DNA from: Collinsella sp.
GTDB taxonomy: Bacteria; Actinomycetota; Coriobacteriia; Coriobacteriales; Coriobacteriaceae
Direction of reading: 5' to 3'
Assembly (NCBI GenBank): GCA_019414345.1
Contig: DXMF01000037.1
Location: 1 to 64,000, forward strand
Length of the DNA stretch: 64,000 bases
The translations under genes and the position numbers were made by a program. Shown here one piece after another: positions 1 through 8,082 of the stretch. How positions within the stretch are numbered: position 1 is the stretch's first letter; each line of letters opens with the position of its first letter. The notes under the pieces were generated by a model. That model did not search any database. It saw only the letters and a program-made list of their open reading frames with translations, and was not told the origin of the DNA.

Positions 1-249
1 GCGGGCCGTGTTCCGCTATGCGGTTGTCAATTTGCGAAAGAAATTATGCGTCACCTGATGCGGATTCTGGCCAGCATGCGGAATCAACGCCTGCTTGTGT
101 ATCGAATCACAAACGCTTCTTAACTGTATATCATGTATGGAATGCAATTATTCATAGTAAGGGAATCGAGGGTTGACCCTCGATTCCCTTATCTATTAGT
201 CGCATTTTAATAAGGTTAAAATTAGAAAGCGCAGAATTAAGCTAACACT
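1..249. other. Left-edge sequence with no assignable gene
   Basis: No confident gene is visible. Three forward frames enter from the left edge and stop at 56-58, 121-123 and 174-176. Any of them could be the 3' end of a truncated gene, but none gives a recognisable C-terminus and they cannot be ranked by eye. The segment also carries the hairpin at 159-190. On the minus strand a TTGACA-like hexamer lies near the edge, without a visible partner inside the window. Confidence 0.4.
159..190. terminator. Perfect 14-bp hairpin downstream of the tandem glycosyltransferase
   Basis: Arms 159-172 and 177-190 are perfectly complementary around a 4-base TTGA loop. It lies about 60 bases after the stop of the leftward glycosyltransferase, so it probably ends that transcript. 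Neither side has a long T-run, so it may act as a 3'-stabilising hairpin rather than a classic intrinsic terminator. Confidence 0.5.
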
Positions 250-2721
250 TTATAAATGATAGTAGCGATTTCCGGGTTCTCCCACGCTGAAATTTGGGTT
301 AATGTACGGATCGCCTTCGACATAGTATTTTGCCCAGCGATAATTCATGTATGCGACTTCTTTGTGGAACCGAATCTGCTTTTCCGTATTGTTTTCAACG
401 CCTCTAGAAATCGACTCGTAGTGATAGAGCTCGACTTCGGGCGTGTATACGATCAGGTCGTTAATCTCGCGTAGCTTTAAGCAAAAGTCAACATCATTAA
501 ATGCAACTTGAAGCTCTTCGGTGAAACCTCCGACTTTCTCATATTCGCTACGCTTGGTCATTATGCAAGCTGCAGTGACAGCGCTGAAGTCTTGTTGCGC
601 ATCGTTGAGTGCAAAGTAGCCCCAATTATTCCTTGGCATGCTCTGGCAAAGATGTCCCGCCACGCCGCCAGTGACGCATAGGCCCGCGTGCTGAATGGTG
701 TTGTCGGGATAGTAGAGTTTTGCACCGACTGCGCCAACATCCTCACGTGCGCAGATGCCAAGCATGGTCTCGATCCAATTGGGCGTAATTACCTCAGTAT
801 CGTTATTCAATAGCAAGAGATAGTCGCCCTTGGCGTGAGCAACGCCAAAGTTCATGAGCTTGGAGAAATTGAATTCGTGTTCCCAAGTTACAAGACGAAC
901 GATGTCAGGATATTTTGCTTGCAACTTATCGTAATAATCGAACGTCACCTTTTCTGTGCTGTTGTTTTCGATTATGACGAGCTCGTAATTGTCGTACGTT
1001 GATTTCTCAACAATTGATGTAATGCAGTTGTTCAGAATGTCGGCGTGGTCTTTAGTCGGGATGATAATTGACACGAGTGGGTGGGAATCTGGCACAGCGT
1101 AGGTTACTTTATATGTAAAGGGACGACGCGCTTGTTCGACCTTCGCATTGAGCCCAAGCCTGTCCAAATGACTCTGGACCGCTTTGATACCTGCGATAGT
1201 GGCATACGGCTTGCTATCGGCATTTGCTGCGGTGGAGGTCTCGCTTAGGCGCCAGTGGTATAGAACCTTCGCAACATGATGAACTTTCCTTGCCTTTTCC
1301 ACGGCGCGGAGAGTCAGATTATGATCCTGTGCTCCATCGAACTCTTTTGTGTTCGGCTCTAGAGTGTCTAGCAGGGACTTACGGATGGTAAGCATGTGGC
1401 AGATATAGTTATTGTTTCTGAGCAGATCGATATTGAAATCCGGCTTAAAGAACGGCTGCGCTAACTTTCCATCGGGCATGAGTTTATCTTCATCACAATA
1501 AAGAAGATCGACGCCATTATTGTTTTCAATTGCCTCGGCATATGAGAACAACAAGTCCGGTTCAAGAATGTCGTCATGGTCAAAGAAGCTAACGAAATCG
1601 CCCGAAGCTACGGCAACGCCTGCGTTTGTGTTTTCGGAAATACCCTTATTTTCGGTAAGATTAATTGACTTAATTCTGTTGTCGCGGGCTGTTTCCTGCT
1701 CAACGCGAGCCTTTAGTTCCTGATTGTCAGGGCTTGCATTAACTAGGAGGAGCTCCCAGTTTGCATAAGACTGGTTTTTTACGGATTCGACCATATCGTT
1801 AAAAAACGAAATGGGCGTGTTGTAAAGAGGGACAATGATGCTGAATTTCGGAGCGCTATTGAAGACGATTTTTCTCTGCTTCTCCAGTGCGCCAATGGTT
1901 GCCTTATGCTCTGTAAACCATTCGGGGTATTCAGGGTCAAACTGCGCATGGGTAAAGAGGAAGTTGGTCTCCTCAAGAAGCAAGCCTAATTTATCAGGCG
2001 TTAAGCAGTCAAATGCACTGAATGAAGGGTGATTTTGATCGCCAATTATAAAGTAGTAACGATCAAACGCCTTTGGCATGCGGATCGAGAGCTGTGTTTC
2101 AAGTTGTTTTTTCTCGGATGTAAATCCAACACTCGTTACATTTGAGCCGAAGTTGACTATGCTCAGCTCAACCTCATTGAGGAACCGATCGAGGCAGCGA
2201 AGTTTGATTTGCGAGTCGTTGCGGTACGGTGTTCTAACCGTGCACCTCAGGATATACTCGTTTGAATCTTCGATGCACTGCCAAAAATCAATCGTCGCCA
2301 TCTCAAACTCTGAAACGTCATCGTAATTTCTGAGTTTGCTGCACATGTCAGGTTTAATTTTGTAGTTAAGACGCGACTCCCATTTGATGTTCTTGCAATT
2401 GAGCGAAAGGGAGTCGCTGCTCAGGTTACGACCGTCTTTGCCGATTTCGCTAAACTCAACTTTAATGGATCGGGTGTCGGGGTCGGGGATTACAAGAACG
2501 TATGAGTCTGATTCGCCGTTATTGTCCTTGAATTTTAGAAGAGACAAAGGTAAACGGCGGTCGTCAACCGTTGCCGCTTGAGCTTTTATGCTGGAGCCTT
2601 CATGGATGCCTTCTATTTTAAGCTGCTGGTAGATTTTCCAGTTTCCTCTGCATACTCCGGTTGTTTCGACTCGCATTGTTTGCCTTTCGTTTGTTGGACA
2701 CTGCTCATTGTACTTATTCAT
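250..2721 (-). CDS. Tandem-domain family 2 glycosyltransferase (823 aa)
   Basis: A large cytoplasmic glycosyltransferase with two GT-A (GT2) catalytic domains, preceded by about 290 residues of unassigned N-terminal sequence. Domain 1 starts near residue 293 (FSIIVPLYN) and carries a DHDD metal-binding motif at 381-384. Domain 2 starts near 548 (PLVSIIIPTKDH) with NNDTE at 639-643 and an ND-x-D motif around 742. Two-domain GT2 proteins of this kind extend rhamnan, O-antigen-like or cell-wall polysaccharides, and the adjacent dTDP-rhamnose genes suggest a rhamnosyl donor, but linkage and acceptor cannot be read from sequence. No membrane segment is evident. The ATG has an AGGTAGGA-type ribosome site. 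The gene is visibly AT-richer than the housekeeping genes, which suggests recent acquisition. It is divergent from rmlA. Confidence 0.85.
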   Translation of the reverse strand: MNKYNEQCPTNERQTMRVETTGVCRGNWKIYQQLKIEGIHEGSSIKAQAATVDDRRLPLSLLKFKDNNGESDSYVLVIPDPDTRSIKVEFSEIGKDGRNLSSDSLSLNCKNIKWESRLNYKIKPDMCSKLRNYDDVSEFEMATIDFWQCIEDSNEYILRCTVRTPYRNDSQIKLRCLDRFLNEVELSIVNFGSNVTSVGFTSEKKQLETQLSIRMPKAFDRYYFIIGDQNHPSFSAFDCLTPDKLGLLLEETNFLFTHAQFDPEYPEWFTEHKATIGALEKQRKIVFNSAPKFSIIVPLYNTPISFFNDMVESVKNQSYANWELLLVNASPDNQELKARVEQETARDNRIKSINLTENKGISENTNAGVAVASGDFVSFFDHDDILEPDLLFSYAEAIENNNGVDLLYCDEDKLMPDGKLAQPFFKPDFNIDLLRNNNYICHMLTIRKSLLDTLEPNTKEFDGAQDHNLTLRAVEKARKVHHVAKVLYHWRLSETSTAANADSKPYATIAGIKAVQSHLDRLGLNAKVEQARRPFTYKVTYAVPDSHPLVSIIIPTKDHADILNNCITSIVEKSTYDNYELVIIENNSTEKVTFDYYDKLQAKYPDIVRLVTWEHEFNFSKLMNFGVAHAKGDYLLLLNNDTEVITPNWIETMLGICAREDVGAVGAKLYYPDNTIQHAGLCVTGGVAGHLCQSMPRNNWGYFALNDAQQDFSAVTAACIMTKRSEYEKVGGFTEELQVAFNDVDFCLKLREINDLIVYTPEVELYHYESISRGVENNTEKQIRFHKEVAYMNYRWAKYYVEGDPYINPNFSVGEPGNRYYHL

Positions 2722-2890
2722 TTCCTACCTCGCGATAAATGCAGAAAGAGTTACGTGTTTCTACTGTCCGTTTTAAAGAGAATGAGGAGGAAGCCGCTGC
2801 TGGCGCATATAATTTAAATAAATATGTTTGTCTAATCGTTGTTTGCAATTAGCAGCTTTTGCCTAACGATTGTCAACTGAGAGGAATTCT

Positions 2891-3790
2891 ATGAAAGGCA
2901 TCATCCTCGCCGGCGGGTCCGGCACGCGCCTGTACCCGCTCACGCTCGTGACCTCCAAGCAGCTGCTGCCGGTCTACGACAAGCCCATGATCTACTACCC
3001 GCTGTCCACCCTCATGCTGGCGGGCATCCGGGACATCCTGGTCATCTCCACGCCGACCGACCTCCCCAACTTCGAGCGCCTGCTCGGGGACGGCTCGCGC
3101 TACGGCGTGAACCTCTCCTACGCCGAGCAGCCGAGCCCCGACGGCCTGGCGCAGGCCTTCACCATCGGCGAGGAATTCATCGACGGCGAGCCGTGCGCCC
3201 TCGTGCTCGGCGACAACATCTTCTACGGCAACGGCCTGTCGCGCCACCTGACGCGCGCCGTCCAGAACGCCGAGTCGGGGAGGGCCACGGTCTTCGGCTA
3301 CCACGTGGACGACCCCGAGCGCTTCGGCGTCGTTGAGTTCGACGGCGAGGGCAGGGCCGTGTCCATCGAGGAGAAGCCCGCGGAGCCCAAGAGCTCCTAC
3401 GCCGTCACCGGCCTGTACTTCTACCCGGGCGACGTGGCCGCCAAGGCGCATGGGGTGGAGCCCTCCGCGCGCGGCGAGCTGGAGATCACCACGCTCAACC
3501 AGATGTACCTGGAGGAGGGGACGCTGTCCGTCGTGACCCTGGGCCGCGGGTACGCCTGGCTCGACACCGGCACCATGGAGAGCCTGCACGAGGCCGCGGA
3601 GTTCGTCCGCGCCGTGGAGCACTCCCAGGACCTGCCCGTGTCCGTCCCCGAGGAGATCGCCTGGGAGAACGGCTGGATCACGACCGCCGAGCTCGAGGAG
3701 GCGGCCAAGGCCTACGGCAAGTCGGTCTACGGGCAGCACCTGAAGAAGGTCGCCGCCGGCGAGATCGTCAATAGCCCACGCGAGTACTAG
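2891..3790 (+). CDS. rmlA: Glucose-1-phosphate thymidylyltransferase RmlA
   Basis: Catalyses glucose-1-phosphate + dTTP to dTDP-glucose, the first step of dTDP-L-rhamnose synthesis. The N-terminus has the nucleotidyltransferase signature LAGGSGTRLYPLT followed by SKQLLPVYDKPMIYYPLS, and LGDNIFYGNGL supplies the metal-binding aspartate. The length of 299 aa is normal for the family. The start is ATG 2891, 6 bases after GAGAGG; an in-frame TTG seven codons upstream has no such site. A TATAAT at 2808-2813 is a possible -10, but no good -35 was found. The gene is very GC-rich and uses C/G third positions almost exclusively, unlike both neighbours, so it probably has a different origin. A terminator at 3811-3840 separates it from the next genes. 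Confidence 0.97.
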   Translation: MKGIILAGGSGTRLYPLTLVTSKQLLPVYDKPMIYYPLSTLMLAGIRDILVISTPTDLPNFERLLGDGSRYGVNLSYAEQPSPDGLAQAFTIGEEFIDGEPCALVLGDNIFYGNGLSRHLTRAVQNAESGRATVFGYHVDDPERFGVVEFDGEGRAVSIEEKPAEPKSSYAVTGLYFYPGDVAAKAHGVEPSARGELEITTLNQMYLEEGTLSVVTLGRGYAWLDTGTMESLHEAAEFVRAVEHSQDLPVSVPEEIAWENGWITTAELEEAAKAYGKSVYGQHLKKVAAGEIVNSPREY

Positions 3791-3810
3791 CGCAAGCTTG
3801 TTTTCTTTTA

Positions 3811-3840
3811 GGGGTCACCGTTTATCTGGTGGCCCCTTTC
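3811..3840 (+). terminator. Intrinsic terminator after rmlA
   Basis: A 9-bp stem (3811-3819 with 3828-3836, one G-U pair) with an 8-base loop, followed by TTTC. It lies 20 bases after the rmlA stop and suggests that the two following low-GC genes are transcribed separately. Confidence 0.7.
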
Positions 3841-3885
3841 GTTATGATTACGTTGACCATAAAGACAATATGATTGGGAGTGGAT

Positions 3886-4323
3886 GTGTTAAGCGTCTAC
3901 TTTGGCGATATGCCAGAAGCGATTTACAACACAGCGACATATTTCAAAAACTCTTACCGGTCTTCTTGGATTACGGATCCCTATGCAGTCTCGATAATTA
4001 AAGATGTCGATCGATCGGTTGTTGTCTCCGAAAACGTCATCGAAAGCCCTGTGCTTGGATCCATCTCCCCACTCCAGCTTTCTGGTGGCGTGAAAACGCT
4101 GCTGCTTATGAGATTTGATCGTAAGCATATTTTTAACGCTTCTACCTGTGGTGACAACTGTGCCAAGTGGATTCTCGACATGGCGAAAGACCGCAAGCTC
4201 GTTGTGAATCTCTATCATGTGATGGACTTTGGTCGCGAGGATTTTAAAATTAAAGTCGTGAATAGCGGCCGAATCGTTCACAACATGGCCGATTTGATTC
4301 ACGAGTCGATTCCGTATCTGTAG
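3886..4323 (+). CDS. DUF4869-like protein of unknown function (145 aa)
   Basis: A small soluble protein without signal peptide or membrane segment. The N-terminus LSVYFGDMPEAIYN and the internal ESPVLG...LSGGVKTLLLM and NASTCGDNCAKWIL segments match my recollection of the DUF4869 family, which is known mostly from gut Firmicutes and has no assigned function. The proposed start is GTG 3886, 5 bases after GGGAG; TTG 3874 or GTG 3880 are possible alternatives. It ends 9 bases before the P-loop gene at 4333 and is probably co-transcribed with it. Both genes are clearly AT-richer than the flanking rmlA and rmlB, which suggests that the pair was inserted together. No catalytic motif is obvious apart from a conserved-looking Cys pair (CGDNC). 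Confidence 0.65.
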   Translation: MLSVYFGDMPEAIYNTATYFKNSYRSSWITDPYAVSIIKDVDRSVVVSENVIESPVLGSISPLQLSGGVKTLLLMRFDRKHIFNASTCGDNCAKWILDMAKDRKLVVNLYHVMDFGREDFKIKVVNSGRIVHNMADLIHESIPYL

Positions 4324-4332
4324 GTGCTGCTT

Positions 4333-5307
4333 ATGAACGGTTCGCATCTCGTTAAGATTTCCCGCCGCAGGGGAACCAAGTACACATTTACCATTAAACG
4401 GAACATTACTATTGTGCGTGGGGATAGTGGCACGGGTAAGACGACACTGTTTGACATGGTCGCAGACTACATGCGAACGGGCGAGCAGTCGGGTGTTTCC
4501 TTGCAATGCGATTGTCCCTGTGTCGCCCTGACCGATTATGATTGGCGAAACCAGCTTTCGTCCGTTCATGACTCGATTGTATTTGTCGATGAGGGCTTAA
4601 AAGAGATCCATTCTGATGAGTTTGCCCATCATGTGCTGTATTCCTCGAATTATTTCGTGCTGATCTCAAGGGCTGATTTCCCCAATCTTCCGTATAGCGT
4701 GGATGAGATTTACAAGATTAAGACGAGCGGAAAATACCATTCTTTCGTCCCTGTTTATCAAGATCGCGGGAATCATCGTTATGCTATTTCCCGGTCGGCG
4801 CCAAAACAGGACTTTTCTATCCTTCTATGCGAGGACAGTAAGTCTGGTTTCCAGTTCTTTAAACGGCATTTTGCTGACAGTGAGCTTACCTGTACTTCGG
4901 CCATGACGAACAGCGCGATTTTGGGCTGGTTGGATCAGCATCTCGACGATCGCGTGTTTGTTGTCGCGGACGGGGCGGCATTTGGGTGCTATGCGGACCG
5001 CGTCCTTAAGCTGCAAGACATTCACCGCGATACTGTTACGGTTTGTCTTCCCGAGTCGTTCGAATGGCTTCTGCTGAGCTCCGGCGTAATTTCAGGGCTA
5101 GATGTTAAGACGGTTTTGGAAACCCCAGAAGCCTTTGTAAACAGTGAGAAGTTTAAAAGCTGGGAGGATTTCTTCTATAAGTACTTACGTGAAATAACTG
5201 GGGATTCGGTTTTTCACTACGACAAAGACTGCATTTCGGAGGCGTTTTGTACAGGAGGTAATTCTGCGAAGGTTATGGCTCTTATCGCATGCCGAAATGT
5301 CCGATAG
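4333..5307 (+). CDS. P-loop NTPase with possible Toprim-like C-terminal half (324 aa)
   Basis: The first half is a compact P-loop ATPase: Walker A GDSGTGKTT at about residues 30-38 and Walker B IVFVDE at about 82-87. No ABC signature or arginine finger is obvious. The second half has SILLCEDSKS (about 162-171), then after about 40 residues RVFVVADGAAFG (about 207-218) and LPESFEWLLL. This spacing of an acidic strand followed by a hydrophobic strand ending in D-x-G resembles Toprim domains of OLD-type nucleases; that is a weak inference by eye. The start is ATG 4333, preceded by TAGGTG at the end of the previous gene. Partnered with the DUF4869-like gene, low GC, inside the rml locus. Function unknown; candidates are a defence ATPase-nuclease or a regulatory ATPase. 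Confidence 0.6.
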   Translation: MNGSHLVKISRRRGTKYTFTIKRNITIVRGDSGTGKTTLFDMVADYMRTGEQSGVSLQCDCPCVALTDYDWRNQLSSVHDSIVFVDEGLKEIHSDEFAHHVLYSSNYFVLISRADFPNLPYSVDEIYKIKTSGKYHSFVPVYQDRGNHRYAISRSAPKQDFSILLCEDSKSGFQFFKRHFADSELTCTSAMTNSAILGWLDQHLDDRVFVVADGAAFGCYADRVLKLQDIHRDTVTVCLPESFEWLLLSSGVISGLDVKTVLETPEAFVNSEKFKSWEDFFYKYLREITGDSVFHYDKDCISEAFCTGGNSAKVMALIACRNVR

Positions 5308-5382
5308 TTTTGTTGAATAGCGTCGCGGCGTCACTTCCTGCGGCATACTAAAGAAGCTGTACATGCTTCAGATTGGATTTTC

Positions 5383-6402
5383 ATGTCTGAGATTTTCGAA
5401 CCCAAGAATATCATCGTCACTGGCGGCTGCGGCTTCATCGGCAGCAACTTCGTGCACTACGTCGTGAACAACCACCCGGGCGTCCACGTCACCGTCCTGG
5501 ACAAGCTGACCTACGCCGGCAACCCCGAGAACATCGCGGGCCTGCCGTCGGACCGCGTGGAGCTCGTCGTGGGCGACATCTGCGACGCGGAGCTGCTGGA
5601 TAGGCTGGTACCGGGCCACGACGCGATCGTGCACTACGCCGCCGAGAGCCACAACGACAACTCCATCGCGGACCCCGAGCCGTTCCTGCGCACCAACGTG
5701 GAGGGCACCTTCCGCCTGCTGGAGGCCGTGAGGAAATACGGCATCCGCTACCACCACGTCTCCACCGACGAGGTCTACGGCGACCTGGCGCTCGACGACC
5801 CCGCCAAGTTCACCGAGGAGACGCCGTATCACCCGAGCAGCCCGTACTCGAGCACCAAGGCGTCCTCCGACATGCTGGTCCGCGCCTGGACCCGCACCTA
5901 CGGCCTGCGCACCACGATCTCCAACTGCTCCAACAACTACGGCCCCTACCAGCACGTGGAGAAGTTCATCCCCAGGCAGATCACCAACATCATCGACGGC
6001 GTGCGCCCCAAGCTCTACGGCCGCGGCGAGAACGTCCGCGACTGGATCCACACCGAGGACCACTCCTCTGCCGTCTGGGACATCCTCACCAAGGGCCGGA
6101 TGGGGGAGACCTACCTCATCGGCGCAAATGGCGAGAAGAACAACATCACCGTCCTGCGCATGATCCTGGAGGCCATGGGTCGCGACCCCGAGGACTTCGA
6201 CTGGGTCGCCGACCGCCCCGGCCACGACCGCCGCTACGCCATCGACTCCACCAAGCTCCAGCGCGAGCTGGGCTGGAGGCCGGCCCACACCGACTTCGCC
6301 GAGGGGCTCAAGCGGACCATCGACTGGTACGTCGCCAATGAGTCCTGGTGGCGCCCCGCCAAGGAGGCCACCGAGGCCCGCTACCGCGCACAGGGCCAGT
6401 AA
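5383..6402 (+). CDS. rmlB: dTDP-glucose 4,6-dehydratase RmlB
   Basis: Converts dTDP-glucose to dTDP-4-keto-6-deoxyglucose, using bound NAD. An extended-SDR fold is shown by the GGCGFIGSNF dinucleotide-binding loop near the N-terminus, the STDEVYGDL catalytic segment and YSSTKAS supplying the Tyr-x-x-x-Lys pair. NCSNNYGPYQ and EKFIP are typical substrate-binding segments. The length of 339 aa is normal. The ATG has only a weak upstream GGA, so initiation may be inefficient. The 75-base gap after the P-loop gene shows no clear promoter. Very high GC like rmlA and rmlC-D, consistent with the three rml genes once being contiguous. Confidence 0.97.
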   Translation: MSEIFEPKNIIVTGGCGFIGSNFVHYVVNNHPGVHVTVLDKLTYAGNPENIAGLPSDRVELVVGDICDAELLDRLVPGHDAIVHYAAESHNDNSIADPEPFLRTNVEGTFRLLEAVRKYGIRYHHVSTDEVYGDLALDDPAKFTEETPYHPSSPYSSTKASSDMLVRAWTRTYGLRTTISNCSNNYGPYQHVEKFIPRQITNIIDGVRPKLYGRGENVRDWIHTEDHSSAVWDILTKGRMGETYLIGANGEKNNITVLRMILEAMGRDPEDFDWVADRPGHDRRYAIDSTKLQRELGWRPAHTDFAEGLKRTIDWYVANESWWRPAKEATEARYRAQGQ

Positions 6403-6428
6403 GACTGCATTCCGGCGAACCGCACCGC

Positions 6429-6489
6429 GGGGCGCCCGCGCGGGGCCGCAGGGCATGGGGATGACCCTGCGGCCCCGCGCGGGCGCCCC
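6429..6489. repeat. 25-bp perfect GC-rich inverted repeat between rmlB and rmlC-D
   Basis: Arms 6429-6453 and 6465-6489 are exact reverse complements, almost entirely G and C, with an 11-base spacer. The potential hairpin begins 27 bases after the rmlB stop and ends 36 bases before the rmlC-D start. No T-run follows, so it is not a classic terminator. It could attenuate readthrough, stabilise the upstream mRNA or be a dispersed palindromic element. Confidence 0.85.
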
Positions 6490-6525
6490 CGGTTATACAA
6501 CCTCTTCGATAGGAGCTTTTCCCAC

Positions 6526-7980
6526 ATGGCAGACATCGCATTCGAGAAGGACCTCTCCGTCGCCGAGACCGGCATCGAGGGCCTCAAGGTCGTCGACCTC
6601 GCCGTCCACGGCGACTCGCGCGGCTGGTTCAAGGAGAACTGGCAGCGCGCCAAGATGACCGCCCTGGGCATCCCCGACCTCAGGGTCGTCCAGAACAACA
6701 TCTCCTACAACGACAGCCGCGGCGTCACCCGCGGCATCCACGCGGAGCCCTGGGACAAGTTCATCTCCGTGGCCCGCGGCTCGGTCTTCGGCGCCTGGGT
6801 GGACCTGCGCGAGGGCAGCGAGACCTACGGGAAGGTGTTCACCTGCACGCTCGACCCGTCCAAGGCCATCTACGTCCCGCGCGGCGTGGGCAACTCCTTC
6901 CAGGCCCTGGAGGACGGCACCGCCTACACCTACCTGGTGGACGCCCACTGGTCCCTCGAGCTCAAGAAGACCTACACCTTCGTGAACCTCGCCGACCCCG
7001 AGCTCGCCATCGAGTGGCCGATCCCGCTCGATGAGGCCACTGTATCCGAGGCGGACCTGAACCACCCGATGCTCAAGGACGTCGTCCCAATGGCGCCCAA
7101 GAGGACGCTCGTCACCGGCTGCAACGGCCAGCTGGGCCATGCTGTGCGCAGGCTGGCGGAGGAGCGCGGCGTCGCCAAGGACTTCGACTTCTGCGACATC
7201 GACACCTTCGACATGTCCGACCCGGACGCCTACGCGCAGTACGACTGGTCGCTCTACGGCACCGTGATCAACTGCGGCGCCTACACGGCCGTTGATAAGG
7301 CGGAGACCCCCGAGGGCCGCGCGACCGCCTGGAAGGCCAACGCGACCGGCCCCGCCCTCCTCGCCCGCACATGCTCTGATCACGGGATCACCCTCGTCCA
7401 CGTGTCCAGCGACTACGTCTTCGACGGCACCGCCGAGGTGCATGACGAGGACGAGCCCCTCAGCCCGCTGTCCGTCTACGGCCAGACCAAGGCCGCCGGC
7501 GACATCGCCGTGGCCGGGTGCCCGCGCCACTACATCATGCGCTCCAGCTGGGTCATCGGCGAGGGCCGCAACTTCGTCAAGACGATGAAGGGCCTGTCCG
7601 ACCGCGTCGCCGACCCCGAGGACGGGCTCGAGCAGGTCACGGTCGTTGACGACCAGCTGGGCCGCCTGACCTTCACGCGCGACATGGCCGAGGCCATCTT
7701 CCACGTGCTGGGGACGCACGCCCCCTACGGCACCTACGACTGCACCGGCTCCGGCACCGTCAAGTCCTGGGCCGATATCGCCCGCGCCGTCTTCGAGGCC
7801 GCCAACGGCAACGGGGACAGGGTCGTGCCGGTATCGACCGCCGACTACTACGCGAGCGCCGAGGGCCCCGTCGCCCCGCGCCCGGTCCACTCCGCGCTCG
7901 ACCTGTCCAAGCTCGAGGCTGCCGGCTTCCACATGCCCGACTGGGAGGAAGAGCTGGGGGAGTACATCAAGACGCTCTAG
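6526..7980 (+). CDS. rmlCD: Fused dTDP-4-dehydrorhamnose 3,5-epimerase / reductase (RmlC-RmlD)
   Basis: A single 484-aa protein covering the last two steps of dTDP-L-rhamnose synthesis. Residues 1 to about 190 are the RmlC cupin epimerase, with GVTRGIHAEPWDKF carrying the catalytic His and AIYVPRGVGNSFQAL in the core barrel. Residues about 191-484 are the RmlD reductase: TLVTGCNGQLGH gives the GxxGxxG loop at 198-204, SSDYVFDG follows, and YGQTK gives Tyr318 and Lys322. Fused rmlCD genes are known in some Actinobacteria such as bifidobacteria. The gene follows rmlB and is very GC-rich. A strong bidirectional terminator follows the stop. Confidence 0.95.
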   Translation: MADIAFEKDLSVAETGIEGLKVVDLAVHGDSRGWFKENWQRAKMTALGIPDLRVVQNNISYNDSRGVTRGIHAEPWDKFISVARGSVFGAWVDLREGSETYGKVFTCTLDPSKAIYVPRGVGNSFQALEDGTAYTYLVDAHWSLELKKTYTFVNLADPELAIEWPIPLDEATVSEADLNHPMLKDVVPMAPKRTLVTGCNGQLGHAVRRLAEERGVAKDFDFCDIDTFDMSDPDAYAQYDWSLYGTVINCGAYTAVDKAETPEGRATAWKANATGPALLARTCSDHGITLVHVSSDYVFDGTAEVHDEDEPLSPLSVYGQTKAAGDIAVAGCPRHYIMRSSWVIGEGRNFVKTMKGLSDRVADPEDGLEQVTVVDDQLGRLTFTRDMAEAIFHVLGTHAPYGTYDCTGSGTVKSWADIARAVFEAANGNGDRVVPVSTADYYASAEGPVAPRPVHSALDLSKLEAAGFHMPDWEEELGEYIKTL

Positions 7981-8002
7981 CCGCTATTAACTTTTCGAGA
8001 GT

Positions 8003-8032
8003 AAAAGCCGCCGTTCTTTAACGGCGGCTTTT
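8003..8032. terminator. Bidirectional intrinsic terminator
   Basis: A perfect 13-bp stem (8003-8015 with 8020-8032) with a CTTT loop and A4/T4 ends. It sits between the convergent rmlC-D gene and the leftward glycosyltransferase and can serve both. Confidence 0.9.
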
Positions 8033-8082
8033 CTTGTTGGTGGCTATCTGCGCAGTGGTGCCAATAGTATTTTGCGGAAGAT

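Noticed and set aside
1..176. Three possible truncated C-termini entering from the left edge
   Set aside because: None has a recognisable family end, and by-eye coding bias does not distinguish them.
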